Shown: positions 45,152 to 53,269 of the stretch, piece by piece
Layout: each line of letters opens with the position of its first letter
Position numbering within the stretch: the stretch's first letter is position 1
DNA from: Thermohalobaculum sp050331395
GTDB lineage: Bacteria; Pseudomonadota; Alphaproteobacteria; Rhodobacterales; Rhodobacteraceae
Assembly (NCBI GenBank): GCA_050331395.1
Contig: JBHJGX010000015.1
Coordinates: 16,295-80,294, forward strand
DNA: 64,000 bases
Direction: 5' to 3'
Notes under the pieces: generated by a model
The model's database searches: none
What the model was told of the DNA's origin: nothing
Seen by the model: only the letters and a program-made list of their open reading frames with translations
Made by a program: the position numbers and the translations under genes

Positions 45152-46453
45152 ATGGACGCCGTCACCCGCGACACCGGATTTTTCAGCGAACCCGTCTCGA
45201 GCCGCGACCCCGAACTCTATGCCGCCATCGCCGGCGAGCTTCGCCGCCAGCAGGACGAGATCGAGCTGATCGCCTCGGAGAATATCGCCAGCCGCGCCGT
45301 GATGGAGGCGCAGGGCTCTGTCCTCACCAACAAATACGCCGAAGGCTATCCGGGCAAACGCTATTACGCGGGCTGCGGTCAGGTCGATATCGCCGAGAAG
45401 CTGGCGATCGAGCGGATCTGCCAACTCTTCAACTGCCGCTTCGCCAACGTTCAGCCCCATTCGGGTGCCCAGGCCAACCAGGCCGTGATGCTTGCCACGA
45501 TCAAGCCCGGCGCAACGATCCTCGGCATGGATCTCGCCTCGGGCGGCCACCTGACCCACGGTGCCAAGCCCAATTTGTCGGGCAAGTGGTTCAACGCGGT
45601 GCAGTACGGCGTCTCGACCGAGGATCACCGCATCGATTACGACCAGGTGGCCCGGCTCGCCGAAGAGCACAAGCCCGAGCTGATCTATGCCGGCGGATCG
45701 GCCGTCCCGCGACAGATCGATTTCGCGATGTTCCGCAAGATCGCTGACAGCGTCGGCGCACTGCTTCACGTGGACATGGCGCATTTCTCGGGCCTGGTCG
45801 CTGGCGGGCATCATCCGAACCCGCTCGATCATGCGCATGTCGCCACCTCGACCACGCACAAGACGCTGCGCGGCCCCCGCGGCGGCATTATCCTCACGAA
45901 TGACGAGGCGCTGGCGAAAAAGTTCAATTCGGCGGTCTTCCCAGGTCTGCAGGGCGGGCCGCTCATGCATGTCATTGCCGCCAAGGCCGTGGCCTTCGGC
46001 GAGGCGTTGCGCCCGGAATACCGCGCCTACATCGCGCAGGTGATCCAGAATGCCCAAGCGATGTCGGACGAGCTGATGAAAGGCGGGCTCGATATCGTCA
46101 CCGGCGGCACGGACACGCATCTCTGCCTGGTCGACCTGCGGCCGAAAGGCGTGAAGGGCAACGCGGCCGAAGAGGCGCTGACCCGCGCGCACATCACCTG
46201 CAACAAGAACGGCATTCCCTTCGACCCGGAGCCGCCGATGGTGACCTCTGGCCTCCGGCTCGGCTCGCCCGCCGGTACGACCCGCGGCTTTGGGGAAGCC
46301 GAGTTCCGCGAGATCGCTCGGTTCATCGTCGAGGTGGTGGACGGGCTCGCGGCGAATGGTCCGGACGGCAACGGCGCTGTCGAGGATCGCGTCCGCGCCA
46401 AGGTCAAAGCGCTTTGCGACCGGTTCCCGATCTACGCGACCGTCGAGGCCTGA
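45152..46453 (+). CDS. glyA: Serine hydroxymethyltransferase
   Basis: GlyA converts serine and tetrahydrofolate to glycine and methylene-THF using pyridoxal phosphate. The 433-residue protein shows QDEIELIASENIASRAVMEAQGS, NKYAEGYPGKRYYAGCG and TSTTHKTLRGPRGG with the PLP lysine. The start at 45152 follows AGGAG; the frame is open upstream into the EAL gene. Confidence 0.97.
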   Translation: MDAVTRDTGFFSEPVSSRDPELYAAIAGELRRQQDEIELIASENIASRAVMEAQGSVLTNKYAEGYPGKRYYAGCGQVDIAEKLAIERICQLFNCRFANVQPHSGAQANQAVMLATIKPGATILGMDLASGGHLTHGAKPNLSGKWFNAVQYGVSTEDHRIDYDQVARLAEEHKPELIYAGGSAVPRQIDFAMFRKIADSVGALLHVDMAHFSGLVAGGHHPNPLDHAHVATSTTHKTLRGPRGGIILTNDEALAKKFNSAVFPGLQGGPLMHVIAAKAVAFGEALRPEYRAYIAQVIQNAQAMSDELMKGGLDIVTGGTDTHLCLVDLRPKGVKGNAAEEALTRAHITCNKNGIPFDPEPPMVTSGLRLGSPAGTTRGFGEAEFREIARFIVEVVDGLAANGPDGNGAVEDRVRAKVKALCDRFPIYATVEA

Positions 46454-46512
46454 GAGCCTCCATTGACAGCCCCGTCGCCCGGCGCAACAAGCGGGTCGGG
46501 CGGCGGAGGCTC
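46454..46512 (+). promoter_or_regulatory. Hairpin that can cover the acyltransferase ribosome-binding site
   Basis: GAGCCTCC (46454-46461) begins right after the glyA stop. It is fully complementary to GGAGGCTC (46505-46512), which contains the Shine-Dalgarno sequence of the next gene (ATG at 46515). The 43 bases between include further GC-rich pairing potential. Folding would hide the ribosome-binding site, so it may limit translation of the acyltransferase or act as an attenuator. Confidence 0.4.
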
Positions 46513-46514
46513 AT

Positions 46515-47063
46515 ATGACACAGGCAGGGCGGAAGCGGTCGACGCTCGGCAGGGCAGTGCGGGCCGCAGCTTCTCTGCTCGACCCGCGGGCGCTTCTGCA
46601 TCCGCTGCGGCTCATCCACTACTATAACTACACGCATGTACAGCCCCGACGGCGCCTGACCCTCGGGGTAAAGGTGTTCATCGCGCCGAATGTCTCCTTC
46701 GCCAATGGCGAGCGGATCGCGCTCGGTGACGGCGTGCAAGTGGGCGCGCGCTGTATGCTCTGGGCCGGCGAAGAGACCGGGCGGATCACCGTCGGGCCGA
46801 ACAGCACCTTCGGCCCGGATTGTCTGATCACCGCATCGGATTATGGCACCCGGGCAGGTACACCGGTCGTCGAGCAACCGAAAATCGACCGCGACGTGAC
46901 GATCGGCACGGATGTCTGGCTCGGCGCCAAGGTCATCGTGACTGCCGGAGTGACCATCGGCGACGGGACCATCGTCGGCGCGGGCTCCGTCGTCACCCGC
47001 GATCTGCCGCCCGGTGTCATCGCGGCCGGCATCCCCGCCAAGCCGGTGCGAGACCGTGACTGA
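46515..47063 (+). CDS. Hexapeptide-repeat acyltransferase (WcaF/maa-like)
   Basis: The 182-residue protein is a left-handed beta-helix acyltransferase. After a basic N-terminal helix it shows hexapeptide turns such as VSFANGERIALGDGVQVGA and IGTDVWLGAKVIVTAGVTIGDG. The C-terminal IVGAGSVVTRDLPPGVIAAGIPAKPVR is typical of sugar O-acetyltransferases. It overlaps the following glycosyltransferase by 8 bases, so the pair probably modifies an extracellular polysaccharide or lipid-linked sugar. Confidence 0.85.
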   Translation: MTQAGRKRSTLGRAVRAAASLLDPRALLHPLRLIHYYNYTHVQPRRRLTLGVKVFIAPNVSFANGERIALGDGVQVGARCMLWAGEETGRITVGPNSTFGPDCLITASDYGTRAGTPVVEQPKIDRDVTIGTDVWLGAKVIVTAGVTIGDGTIVGAGSVVTRDLPPGVIAAGIPAKPVRDRD

Positions 47064-47931
47064 GCCGGTCCCGGCGCTTGCCATCGTCATCCCGCATTTG
47101 AACGACACGGTGCGCTTAGGCCGCTGTCTTGCCGCGCTCGCGGCCGAGGCCCTGCCCGAGGACGTGGAAGCGGTCGTGGTCGATAACGGCTCGAGCGAGG
47201 ACGTGGCGGGCACCGTTGCGCCCTATGCCGTTCGCCTTGTGCACGAGGCCGAGCGAGGTGCAGCGGCGGCGCGAAACCGGGGGGTCGCGGAGACCCGGGC
47301 AGGCGCCATCGTCTTTCTCGATGCGGACTGTTTGCCCGAACCCGGCTGGCTCGAGGCCGTCCGCGCCGCGGTGCCGCGCGCCGATTTGGTCGGCGGCCGG
47401 GTCGACGTCTTCGACGAGACGCCGCCGCCGCGCTCGGGGGCCGAGGCCTTCGAGACCGTCCTCGCCTTCGACCAGGCGCGGTATATCCGCGAGGTCGGCT
47501 TCTCGGTGACCGCCAATCTCGTGACCCGGCGCACGGTCTTCCAGGCGATCGGCGGGTTTCGGAACGGCGTGTCCGAGGATGTGGAGTGGTGTCAGCGGGC
47601 GACCCGGGCGGGGTTTTCGCTCGCCTATGCGCCCGAAATGGCGGTGCGGCATCCGACGCGTGCCGACTGGGCCGCGCTCCGGCGCAAATGGCGTCGGATG
47701 ACCGAGGAGAGCTTCGCCCTCGGCGGCGGCGGCCGGGGCGCGCGTCTGCGATGGGCGCTTCGGGCGGGCCTCGTGCTCGCCTCGCCGCTCCGGGATCTGC
47801 CCCGCGTGCTCCGGGACCCGCGGCTGCGCGACCGGGGCGAGCGGCTCCGGGCGGTGGCGACCCTCGTTCGGCTCCGGGCACTCCGGGCGGTCTGGATGCT
47901 GCGTCAGGCCATGGGCGCGACGATCCGGTGA
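47056..47931 (+). CDS. Family 2 glycosyltransferase
   Basis: The 291-residue protein has a GT-A fold: ALAIVIPHLNDTVRLGRCLAAL, VVVDNGSSED, AAAARNRGVAETRAGAIVFLDADCLPEPGWL (DxD-type metal site) and GGFRNGVSEDVEWCQRATRAGF. Membrane helices are not evident, though the last 70 residues are arginine/leucine-rich and amphipathic. The GTG start at 47056 overlaps the acyltransferase stop. Donor and acceptor sugars are unknown. Confidence 0.86.
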   Translation: MTEPVPALAIVIPHLNDTVRLGRCLAALAAEALPEDVEAVVVDNGSSEDVAGTVAPYAVRLVHEAERGAAAARNRGVAETRAGAIVFLDADCLPEPGWLEAVRAAVPRADLVGGRVDVFDETPPPRSGAEAFETVLAFDQARYIREVGFSVTANLVTRRTVFQAIGGFRNGVSEDVEWCQRATRAGFSLAYAPEMAVRHPTRADWAALRRKWRRMTEESFALGGGGRGARLRWALRAGLVLASPLRDLPRVLRDPRLRDRGERLRAVATLVRLRALRAVWMLRQAMGATIR

Positions 47932-47972
47932 GGTGGCTTGATTTGCGGGCGCGCCCGGTCAATTTGCGCGTC

Positions 47973-48548
47973 ATGAACCGATCCGTCTTATCCCTTCTGC
48001 TGACCGGTATCCTCGCCCTGCCCTCTGCGGCAGGGGCGCAAGGGTATGATTACCGCGTTTTGCACCTGATCGAAGATCGCCACACCCACGCGATCATCCG
48101 GGTCTCGACCCGCCCCGAGGCCGGCGACCCGCCCGACCGCGGCCGCGCCGCCTGCAACGACGTCGCCGCCCTCGACCGCAAGGGGCGGAACATCGCGCTC
48201 GCCTTCGGCCGCATGTTCCAGCGCTCCGGGATCCATGTGGACGACATCATGACGAGCCGGGTTTGCCGCAATATCGAGGCCGCCCGGCTTCTGCAGATCG
48301 GTCCGGTGAAGGAGAGCGCCCTCCTCGACCCGATCGACGGCGAGGAATACCCGGAGCGTCGGATCGATGCGCTTTTGGGCGAGATCGATGCGTTGCGCCC
48401 GGCCGAGACGGTCCTGCTGCTCACCCATGCGAAGAACATCGACGCGCTGACCGGCGAGACGCTCGCGCCCGGAGAGGGCCTCGTTTTTCGACTGCCGCCC
48501 TTCGGCGACATCGAAGTCCTCGGCCGCTTCGACCTGCCGCCGCACTGA
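47973..48548 (+). CDS. Secreted histidine-phosphatase-like protein lacking the catalytic His
   Basis: The 191-residue protein has a signal peptide (VLSLLLTGILALPSAAGA) and a phosphoglycerate-mutase-like domain. The layout matches periplasmic histidine phosphatases: DPPDRGRAACNDVAALDRKGRNIALAFGRMF, DIMTSRVCRNIEAARLL and LLLTHAKNIDALTGE with the second histidine (152). The first motif, normally RHG or RHA with the phosphorylated histidine, reads RVS (43-45). It is therefore probably catalytically inactive or works differently. Confidence 0.72.
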   Translation: MNRSVLSLLLTGILALPSAAGAQGYDYRVLHLIEDRHTHAIIRVSTRPEAGDPPDRGRAACNDVAALDRKGRNIALAFGRMFQRSGIHVDDIMTSRVCRNIEAARLLQIGPVKESALLDPIDGEEYPERRIDALLGEIDALRPAETVLLLTHAKNIDALTGETLAPGEGLVFRLPPFGDIEVLGRFDLPPH

Positions 48549-48660
48549 AAGCGGTCGAGAGCGGCGTCTTGCGCCAATATCTTGGGTGTTCTATTTTCCG
48601 GTCCACAATGCGTCGCGGCGACCCTATAGTGCTTGCCGAGATGCGCCTTGGAGGACCGCA

Positions 48661-49128
48661 ATGCGCTGCCCCTTTTGCGGGAACACCGATACCCAGGTGA
48701 AGGATTCGCGCCCGGCCGAGGATCACGCCTCGATCCGGAGGCGCCGCAGTTGCCCCGCCTGTGGCGGCCGCTTTACCACCTACGAGCGCGTGCAACTCCG
48801 CGATCTCGTGGTGCTCAAGAAAAACGGCCGCCGCGAGGAGTTCGACCGGGACAAGCTCGCGCGCTCCGTGAAAATCGCGCTCCGAAAGCGGCCCGTCGAG
48901 CCCGAACGCGTGGAGCAGATGGTGAACGGTATTGTCCGCCGGCTCGAAAGCCTCGGCGACACGGATATTCCGTCGGACACCATCGGCGAGATCGTCATGG
49001 AGAGCCTCGCGCGGATCGATACCGTGGGCTATGTCCGGTTTGCGAGCGTTTACAAGAACTTCCAGGAAGTGACCGATTTCGAGACGTTCGTCTCGGAATT
49101 GCGCCCCCCCGCTAAGACCGAAGGCTAG
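48661..49128 (+). CDS. nrdR: Ribonucleotide reductase repressor NrdR
   Basis: NrdR represses ribonucleotide reductase genes in response to ATP/dATP. The 155-residue protein has an N-terminal zinc ribbon (MRCPFCGNTDTQVKDSRP and CPACGGRFTTYER) and an ATP-cone domain (VLKKNGRREEFDRDKLARSV). It is four bases upstream of ribD, the usual gene order. Confidence 0.96.
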   Translation: MRCPFCGNTDTQVKDSRPAEDHASIRRRRSCPACGGRFTTYERVQLRDLVVLKKNGRREEFDRDKLARSVKIALRKRPVEPERVEQMVNGIVRRLESLGDTDIPSDTIGEIVMESLARIDTVGYVRFASVYKNFQEVTDFETFVSELRPPAKTEG

Positions 49129-49132
49129 CCCC

Positions 49133-50251
49133 GTGAGCGCGGGCAGCGACGCGCGGTGGATGCGCCTCGCGCTCGATCTCGCGCGGCGCGGGCTCGGTCG
49201 GACGGCACCCAACCCGGCGGTCGGGGCGGTGGTGGTGCGCGGGGGCCGTCTGCTCGGTCGCGGCACCACGGGCGATGGCGGGCGTCCCCATGCGGAGACG
49301 GTCGCGCTCGCCGAGGCCCGTGCGCGCTATGGCCCTGACGCGCTGCGTGGTGCGACGGCCTATGTCTCGCTCGAGCCCTGTGCCCATCACGGTCACACCC
49401 CCCCCTGTTCCGAGGCGCTGATCGAGGCCGGCATCGCCCGCGTGGTCTGCCCGATCGAGGACCCGGATCCGCGGGTCTCCGGGCGCGGTTTCGCCCGGCT
49501 CGCAGCCGCCGGGCTCGAGGTCGACCGAGGCTTCATGGCGGCCGAAGCGCGCGAGGTGCAGGCGGGGTTCCTCTCCCGGCTCGAACGCCGCCGGCCGTCG
49601 CTTTTGCTCAAGCTCGCCGCGACCCTCGACGGGCGGATCGCGACGGCGACGGGCGAGAGCCGCTGGATTACCGGGGCGGAGGCCCGGCTCCGGGCGCATC
49701 TGATGCGGGCGGAGGCGGATGCGGTTCTGGTCGGCGCGGGCACCGCGCGGGACGATGACCCGATGCTCGATGTGCGCGGGCTCGGGCCGGTCTCGCAGCC
49801 CGTGCGCGTTGTGGCGGACGGATCACTCACCCTGTCGCTCGGCAGCCGGCTCGTGGTGACGGCGAGGGCGATCCCGGTTTGGATCCTGCACTTGCCGGAC
49901 GCGGATCCTGCGCGACGCGCGGCCTTCGAAGCGGCGGGCGTGCGGACCATTCCGGTGCAGGCCGGCGCCGATGGCGCGCTCGATCTCTGCCGGGCGCTCG
50001 AAGCGCTGGCCTCGGCCGGGATCACGCGGGCGATGTGCGAGGGGGGGGGACGCATCGCCGCCGCGCTTCTCGCAGCCGACCTCGTCGACCGGCTCGCGCT
50101 TTTCCATGCTGGGCGCACCATCGGTGCCGAGGGTCTGCCGGTCGTCGGCTCCCTCGGCATCGGCGCGCTGGCGGAGGCGCCGAGCTTCGAGCGCGTCTCG
50201 GTCTCAGAGATCGGTGCCGATCTCCTCTCGCTCTGGCGTCGCGCCCACTGA
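49133..50251 (+). CDS. ribD: Bifunctional riboflavin deaminase/reductase RibD
   Basis: RibD performs the second and third steps of riboflavin synthesis: deamination of the pyrimidine and reduction of its ribose. The 372-residue protein has an N-terminal zinc deaminase (PHAETVALAEA, LEPCAHHGHTPPC) and a C-terminal DHFR-like reductase (LLLKLAATLDGRIAT, ITGAEARLRAHLMRAEADAVLVGAGTA). The GTG start follows nrdR directly. Confidence 0.95.
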   Translation: MSAGSDARWMRLALDLARRGLGRTAPNPAVGAVVVRGGRLLGRGTTGDGGRPHAETVALAEARARYGPDALRGATAYVSLEPCAHHGHTPPCSEALIEAGIARVVCPIEDPDPRVSGRGFARLAAAGLEVDRGFMAAEAREVQAGFLSRLERRRPSLLLKLAATLDGRIATATGESRWITGAEARLRAHLMRAEADAVLVGAGTARDDDPMLDVRGLGPVSQPVRVVADGSLTLSLGSRLVVTARAIPVWILHLPDADPARRAAFEAAGVRTIPVQAGADGALDLCRALEALASAGITRAMCEGGGRIAAALLAADLVDRLALFHAGRTIGAEGLPVVGSLGIGALAEAPSFERVSVSEIGADLLSLWRRAH

Positions 50252-50284
50252 TCCCCGCCCCACTGATCCCCCCCACTGATCCCC
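50244..50284. repeat. Triple short tandem repeat at the ribD end
   Basis: CCCACTGATCCCC occurs three times, at 50244-50256, 50259-50271 and 50272-50284. The first copy contains the ribD stop codon. The repeats lack dyad symmetry. They may reflect replication slippage. Confidence 0.6.
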
Positions 50285-50358
50285 GGATAAGGTGCCGTCG
50301 CCCTTGCGCCTTTCGCGGCCACCGCCCTATCTGCTGACGCAACGTCAGGGAGGCAGTC

Positions 50359-50967
50359 ATGTTCACGGGGCTCGTCAGAGAGGTCGGCCGGATCCGCGCG
50401 GTCCGCGAGGGCAGCGCGACCGGCGATACCCGCTTTGAGATCCTGTCCGCCCGCCCGGCCCGCGAGATAGAAATCGGCGCGTCGATCGCGGTCTCGGGCG
50501 TCTGCCTCACCGCCGTCGAGGTGGGCAGCGCAGGGACGGGCAGTTGGTTCGCGGTCGAAGCCTCGGGCGAGACACTCTCGGCGACGACGGCCGGCGACTG
50601 GCGACCGGAGACCCCCGTCAATCTGGAACCCGCGCTTCGTGTGGGCGACGAGCTCGGGGGCCATATCGTCGCGGGCCATGTGGACGGGGTCGCCGAGGTG
50701 ACCGATGTACGGCCCGAGGGCGGCTCCCACCGGCTGACGATCCGCGTGCCCGACGGCCTCGCCCGTTATGTCGCGCCGAAGGGCTCGGTTGCCCTAGACG
50801 GCATCTCGCTGACCGTGAACGAGGTCTCGGACGCCCGGTTCGGCGTCAATATCATCCCGCATACCTGGACGCAGACGACGCTGGCTGGGATCCGTCCGGG
50901 CAGCCGGCTCAATCTCGAGGTCGATCTTCTCGCCCGCTACGTCGCGCGCCTCGCCGAGATCGGCTGA
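50359..50967 (+). CDS. ribE: Riboflavin synthase alpha chain
   Basis: RibE converts two lumazines to riboflavin and a pyrimidine. The 202-residue protein begins MFTGLVREVGRI and has two lumazine-binding repeats, each with SGVCLTAV / DGISLTVNEV-type and GHIVAGHVDG-type motifs. It follows ribD by about 107 bases with no visible FMN riboswitch. Confidence 0.95.
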   Translation: MFTGLVREVGRIRAVREGSATGDTRFEILSARPAREIEIGASIAVSGVCLTAVEVGSAGTGSWFAVEASGETLSATTAGDWRPETPVNLEPALRVGDELGGHIVAGHVDGVAEVTDVRPEGGSHRLTIRVPDGLARYVAPKGSVALDGISLTVNEVSDARFGVNIIPHTWTQTTLAGIRPGSRLNLEVDLLARYVARLAEIG

Positions 50968-51054
50968 CCGGCCGGTTGCGGCGGAGCGGCGCCCCCCTGG
51001 CAATCGGCCCGCCTGCAGGCTATTTGCCGCTCACACTTCAGCAACGCGGGTCGG

Positions 51055-52185
51055 ATGCCACAAGCGATGAGCGACCGTATCGACTATAGCGACGCGATCT
51101 CCACCGCCGCCGAGATCATCGAGGAGGCGCGAAATGGGCGCATGTTCATTCTCGTCGATCACGAGGATCGGGAGAACGAAGGCGATCTCGTGATCCCGGC
51201 GCAGATGGCGACGCCCGAGGCCGTGAATTTCATGGCGACCCATGGGCGGGGTCTGATCTGCCTCGCCATGGAGGCCGAGGCCCTCGACCGCCTTGGTCTG
51301 CCGATGATGGCCCAGACCAACCAATCGCGCCACGAAACGGCGTTTACCGTCTCGATCGAAGCGCGCGAAGGCGTGACCACCGGCATTTCGGCCCATGACC
51401 GCGCCCGGACGATCTCGGTCGCCATCGATCCCGGCGCCAGCCAGGCGGATATCGCGACCCCGGGTCACGTCTTTCCGCTGCGGGCCCGCGAGGGCGGCGT
51501 GCTCGTGCGCGCGGGCCACACCGAGGCGGCTGTCGATGTCGCCCGCCTCGCCGGCATGACCCCCGCGGGCGTGATCTGCGAGATCATGAAAGACGACGGC
51601 AGCATGGCGCGGCTGCCGGATCTCGTCGCCTTCGCCCAGCGCCATGCGCTCAAGATCGGCACCATCTCCGATCTGATTGCCTATCGCAGGCGCCACGACA
51701 ATCTGATCACCCAGGTGGACGAGGCCGAGATCACCTCGATGGCCGGCGGCGCCTGGCGCCTGCGCGTCTTCCGCGACCGGCCCGACGGGCACGAGCACTT
51801 CGCCCTCATCAAAGGCGATCTCGACGCCGCCGAGCCGGTTCTCGTGCGGATGCATGTGCTCGACCCGCTCGAGGACGTGCTGATGCTGAACCCGGACCGC
51901 GCGTCGCAAGTCCCTGACGCGATGCGGATCATCGCCGAGGAAGGTAGGGGCGTCGTGGTGCTGTTGCGGGATCTCTCGCCGACGGCGATCTCCGAACGCC
52001 TGCGCGGCCCCGCCGCCTCGCCGAAGGAGCTTCGGCAATACGGCCTCGGCGCCCAGATCCTCGCCTCGCTCGGTGTGCGTTCCCTGACGCTGTTGACGAA
52101 TTCTCCCGCGCCCAAGGTGGTCGGGCTAGAGGGCTACGGCATCGAGATCGTCGGCACCCGGCCGATCCGGCGCGGGGGCGCGTGA
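51055..52185 (+). CDS. ribB: DHBP synthase RibB with a degenerate RibA-like domain
   Basis: The N-terminal 200 residues are RibB, which converts ribulose 5-phosphate to dihydroxybutanone phosphate for riboflavin: MFILVDHEDRENEGDLVIPAQ, MATHGRGLICLAM, RHETAFTVSIEAREGVTTGISAHDRA and RAGHTEAAVDVARLAG. The C-terminal part is GTP cyclohydrolase II-like. It lacks the three zinc cysteines of the active enzyme (the region reads VRMHVLDPLEDVLML) and the GRGIGL loop, so it should not make the pyrimidine precursor. The start may be 51055 or 51067. Confidence 0.92.
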   Translation: MPQAMSDRIDYSDAISTAAEIIEEARNGRMFILVDHEDRENEGDLVIPAQMATPEAVNFMATHGRGLICLAMEAEALDRLGLPMMAQTNQSRHETAFTVSIEAREGVTTGISAHDRARTISVAIDPGASQADIATPGHVFPLRAREGGVLVRAGHTEAAVDVARLAGMTPAGVICEIMKDDGSMARLPDLVAFAQRHALKIGTISDLIAYRRRHDNLITQVDEAEITSMAGGAWRLRVFRDRPDGHEHFALIKGDLDAAEPVLVRMHVLDPLEDVLMLNPDRASQVPDAMRIIAEEGRGVVVLLRDLSPTAISERLRGPAASPKELRQYGLGAQILASLGVRSLTLLTNSPAPKVVGLEGYGIEIVGTRPIRRGGA

Positions 52186-52718
52186 TGGCTGTCCGCGCCT
52201 CCTACCGGCAATTGCCCACCTTTCAGACGCCGCCGGCGGTCCTCGTTCTGGTGGCCCCCTATTACCGGGGGATCGCCGACATGCAGCTGGCCGGGGCGCG
52301 GGCCGTGCTTGCGGCCGCCGGCGCCGCCGAGCAGGTGCTCGAGGTGCCGGGCGCCCTCGAGATCGCACCTGCGATCCGCTTCGCCGCCGAGGCTCGGCGT
52401 TTCGAGGCCTATGTGGCGCTCGGCTGCGTGATCCGCGGGGCGACCACCCATTACGAAATCGTCTGCAACGAGAGCGCCCGCGGCATCACCCTTCTTGGCG
52501 TCCAGGCGGGGCTCGCCATCGGCAACGGGATCTTGACCTGCGAGACCGAGGCTCAGGCCGAGGAACGCGCGGACCCGGCCCGGCTCGACAAGGGCGGCGA
52601 TGCGGCCGAGGCGGCGCTCCGGCTCGCCGCACTCGCACGGCGGTTCCGGACCGACCCGGGGCCGGGCGGCCTCGATCATCTCTTTGCCGGCGCGGGCCAA
52701 TTCCCGCGAACCGCCTGA
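52185..52718 (+). CDS. ribH: Lumazine synthase
   Basis: RibH condenses the pyrimidine and the four-carbon unit to dimethylribityllumazine. The 177-residue protein shows VAPYYRGIADMQLAGARAVL, VPGALEIAPAIRFAAEA, ALGCVIRGATTHYEIVCNE and GNGILTCETEAQAEERA. The ATG at 52185 overlaps the ribB stop by one base. Confidence 0.94.
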   Translation: MAVRASYRQLPTFQTPPAVLVLVAPYYRGIADMQLAGARAVLAAAGAAEQVLEVPGALEIAPAIRFAAEARRFEAYVALGCVIRGATTHYEIVCNESARGITLLGVQAGLAIGNGILTCETEAQAEERADPARLDKGGDAAEAALRLAALARRFRTDPGPGGLDHLFAGAGQFPRTA

Positions 52719-53212
52719 TGACCTCGCGCGCCCGGCAGAACGAGCGGCTCGCCCGGTCGGCGGCGCGGCTCGCGGCGGTGCAGGCGCTCTATCAAATGGA
52801 GGTCTCCGGCGCCGATCTCCGCCAGGTGCGGGCCGAATTCGAGGATCACCGCCTCGGCCTCGAGGTCGATGAACCCGGCGGGCCGACCTATCGCGACGCG
52901 GACCGGCAGCTTTTCCGAGATATCCTCGCCGGGGTGATCGGCGGCCAGACCCGGATCGACCAGCTGACCGATCAGGCGCTGGCGGAGAAATGGCCGCTCG
53001 GCCGGATCGACTCGACGCTTCGCGCGCTCTTTCGGGCGGCCGGGCACGAGTTTTTGAACCGCGCGGACATCCCACCGCGGGTCACCATCGGCGAATATGT
53101 GGATGTGGCGCGGGCGTTTTTTCCCTCGGGCAAAGAACCCGGCTTTGTGAATGCGGTCCTCGACCATATGGCCCGCACGACCCGACCCGGCGAACTCGCC
53201 CCCCGCGCGTGA
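52718..53212 (+). CDS. nusB: Transcription antitermination factor NusB
   Basis: NusB with NusE binds BoxA RNA in rRNA antitermination. The 164-residue all-helical protein has ARSAARLAAVQALYQMEVSG, the DRQLFRDILAGV stretch, and the C-terminal VTIGEYVDVARAFFPSGKEPGFVNAVLD. It overlaps the ribH stop (TGATG). The ribH-nusB pairing is widespread. Confidence 0.94.
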   Translation: MTSRARQNERLARSAARLAAVQALYQMEVSGADLRQVRAEFEDHRLGLEVDEPGGPTYRDADRQLFRDILAGVIGGQTRIDQLTDQALAEKWPLGRIDSTLRALFRAAGHEFLNRADIPPRVTIGEYVDVARAFFPSGKEPGFVNAVLDHMARTTRPGELAPRA

Positions 53213-53269
53213 GCGTTGCCCGCGCGGCCCCCTGGTTTCGAGGGTCGCAAAAGCGTATTCGTTATCTCC

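Noticed and set aside
50252..51054. A possible FMN riboswitch before ribE or ribB
   Set aside because: I looked for the conserved AGGGCGGGG-type and related helices of the FMN aptamer in the gaps around ribE and ribB and did not see them.
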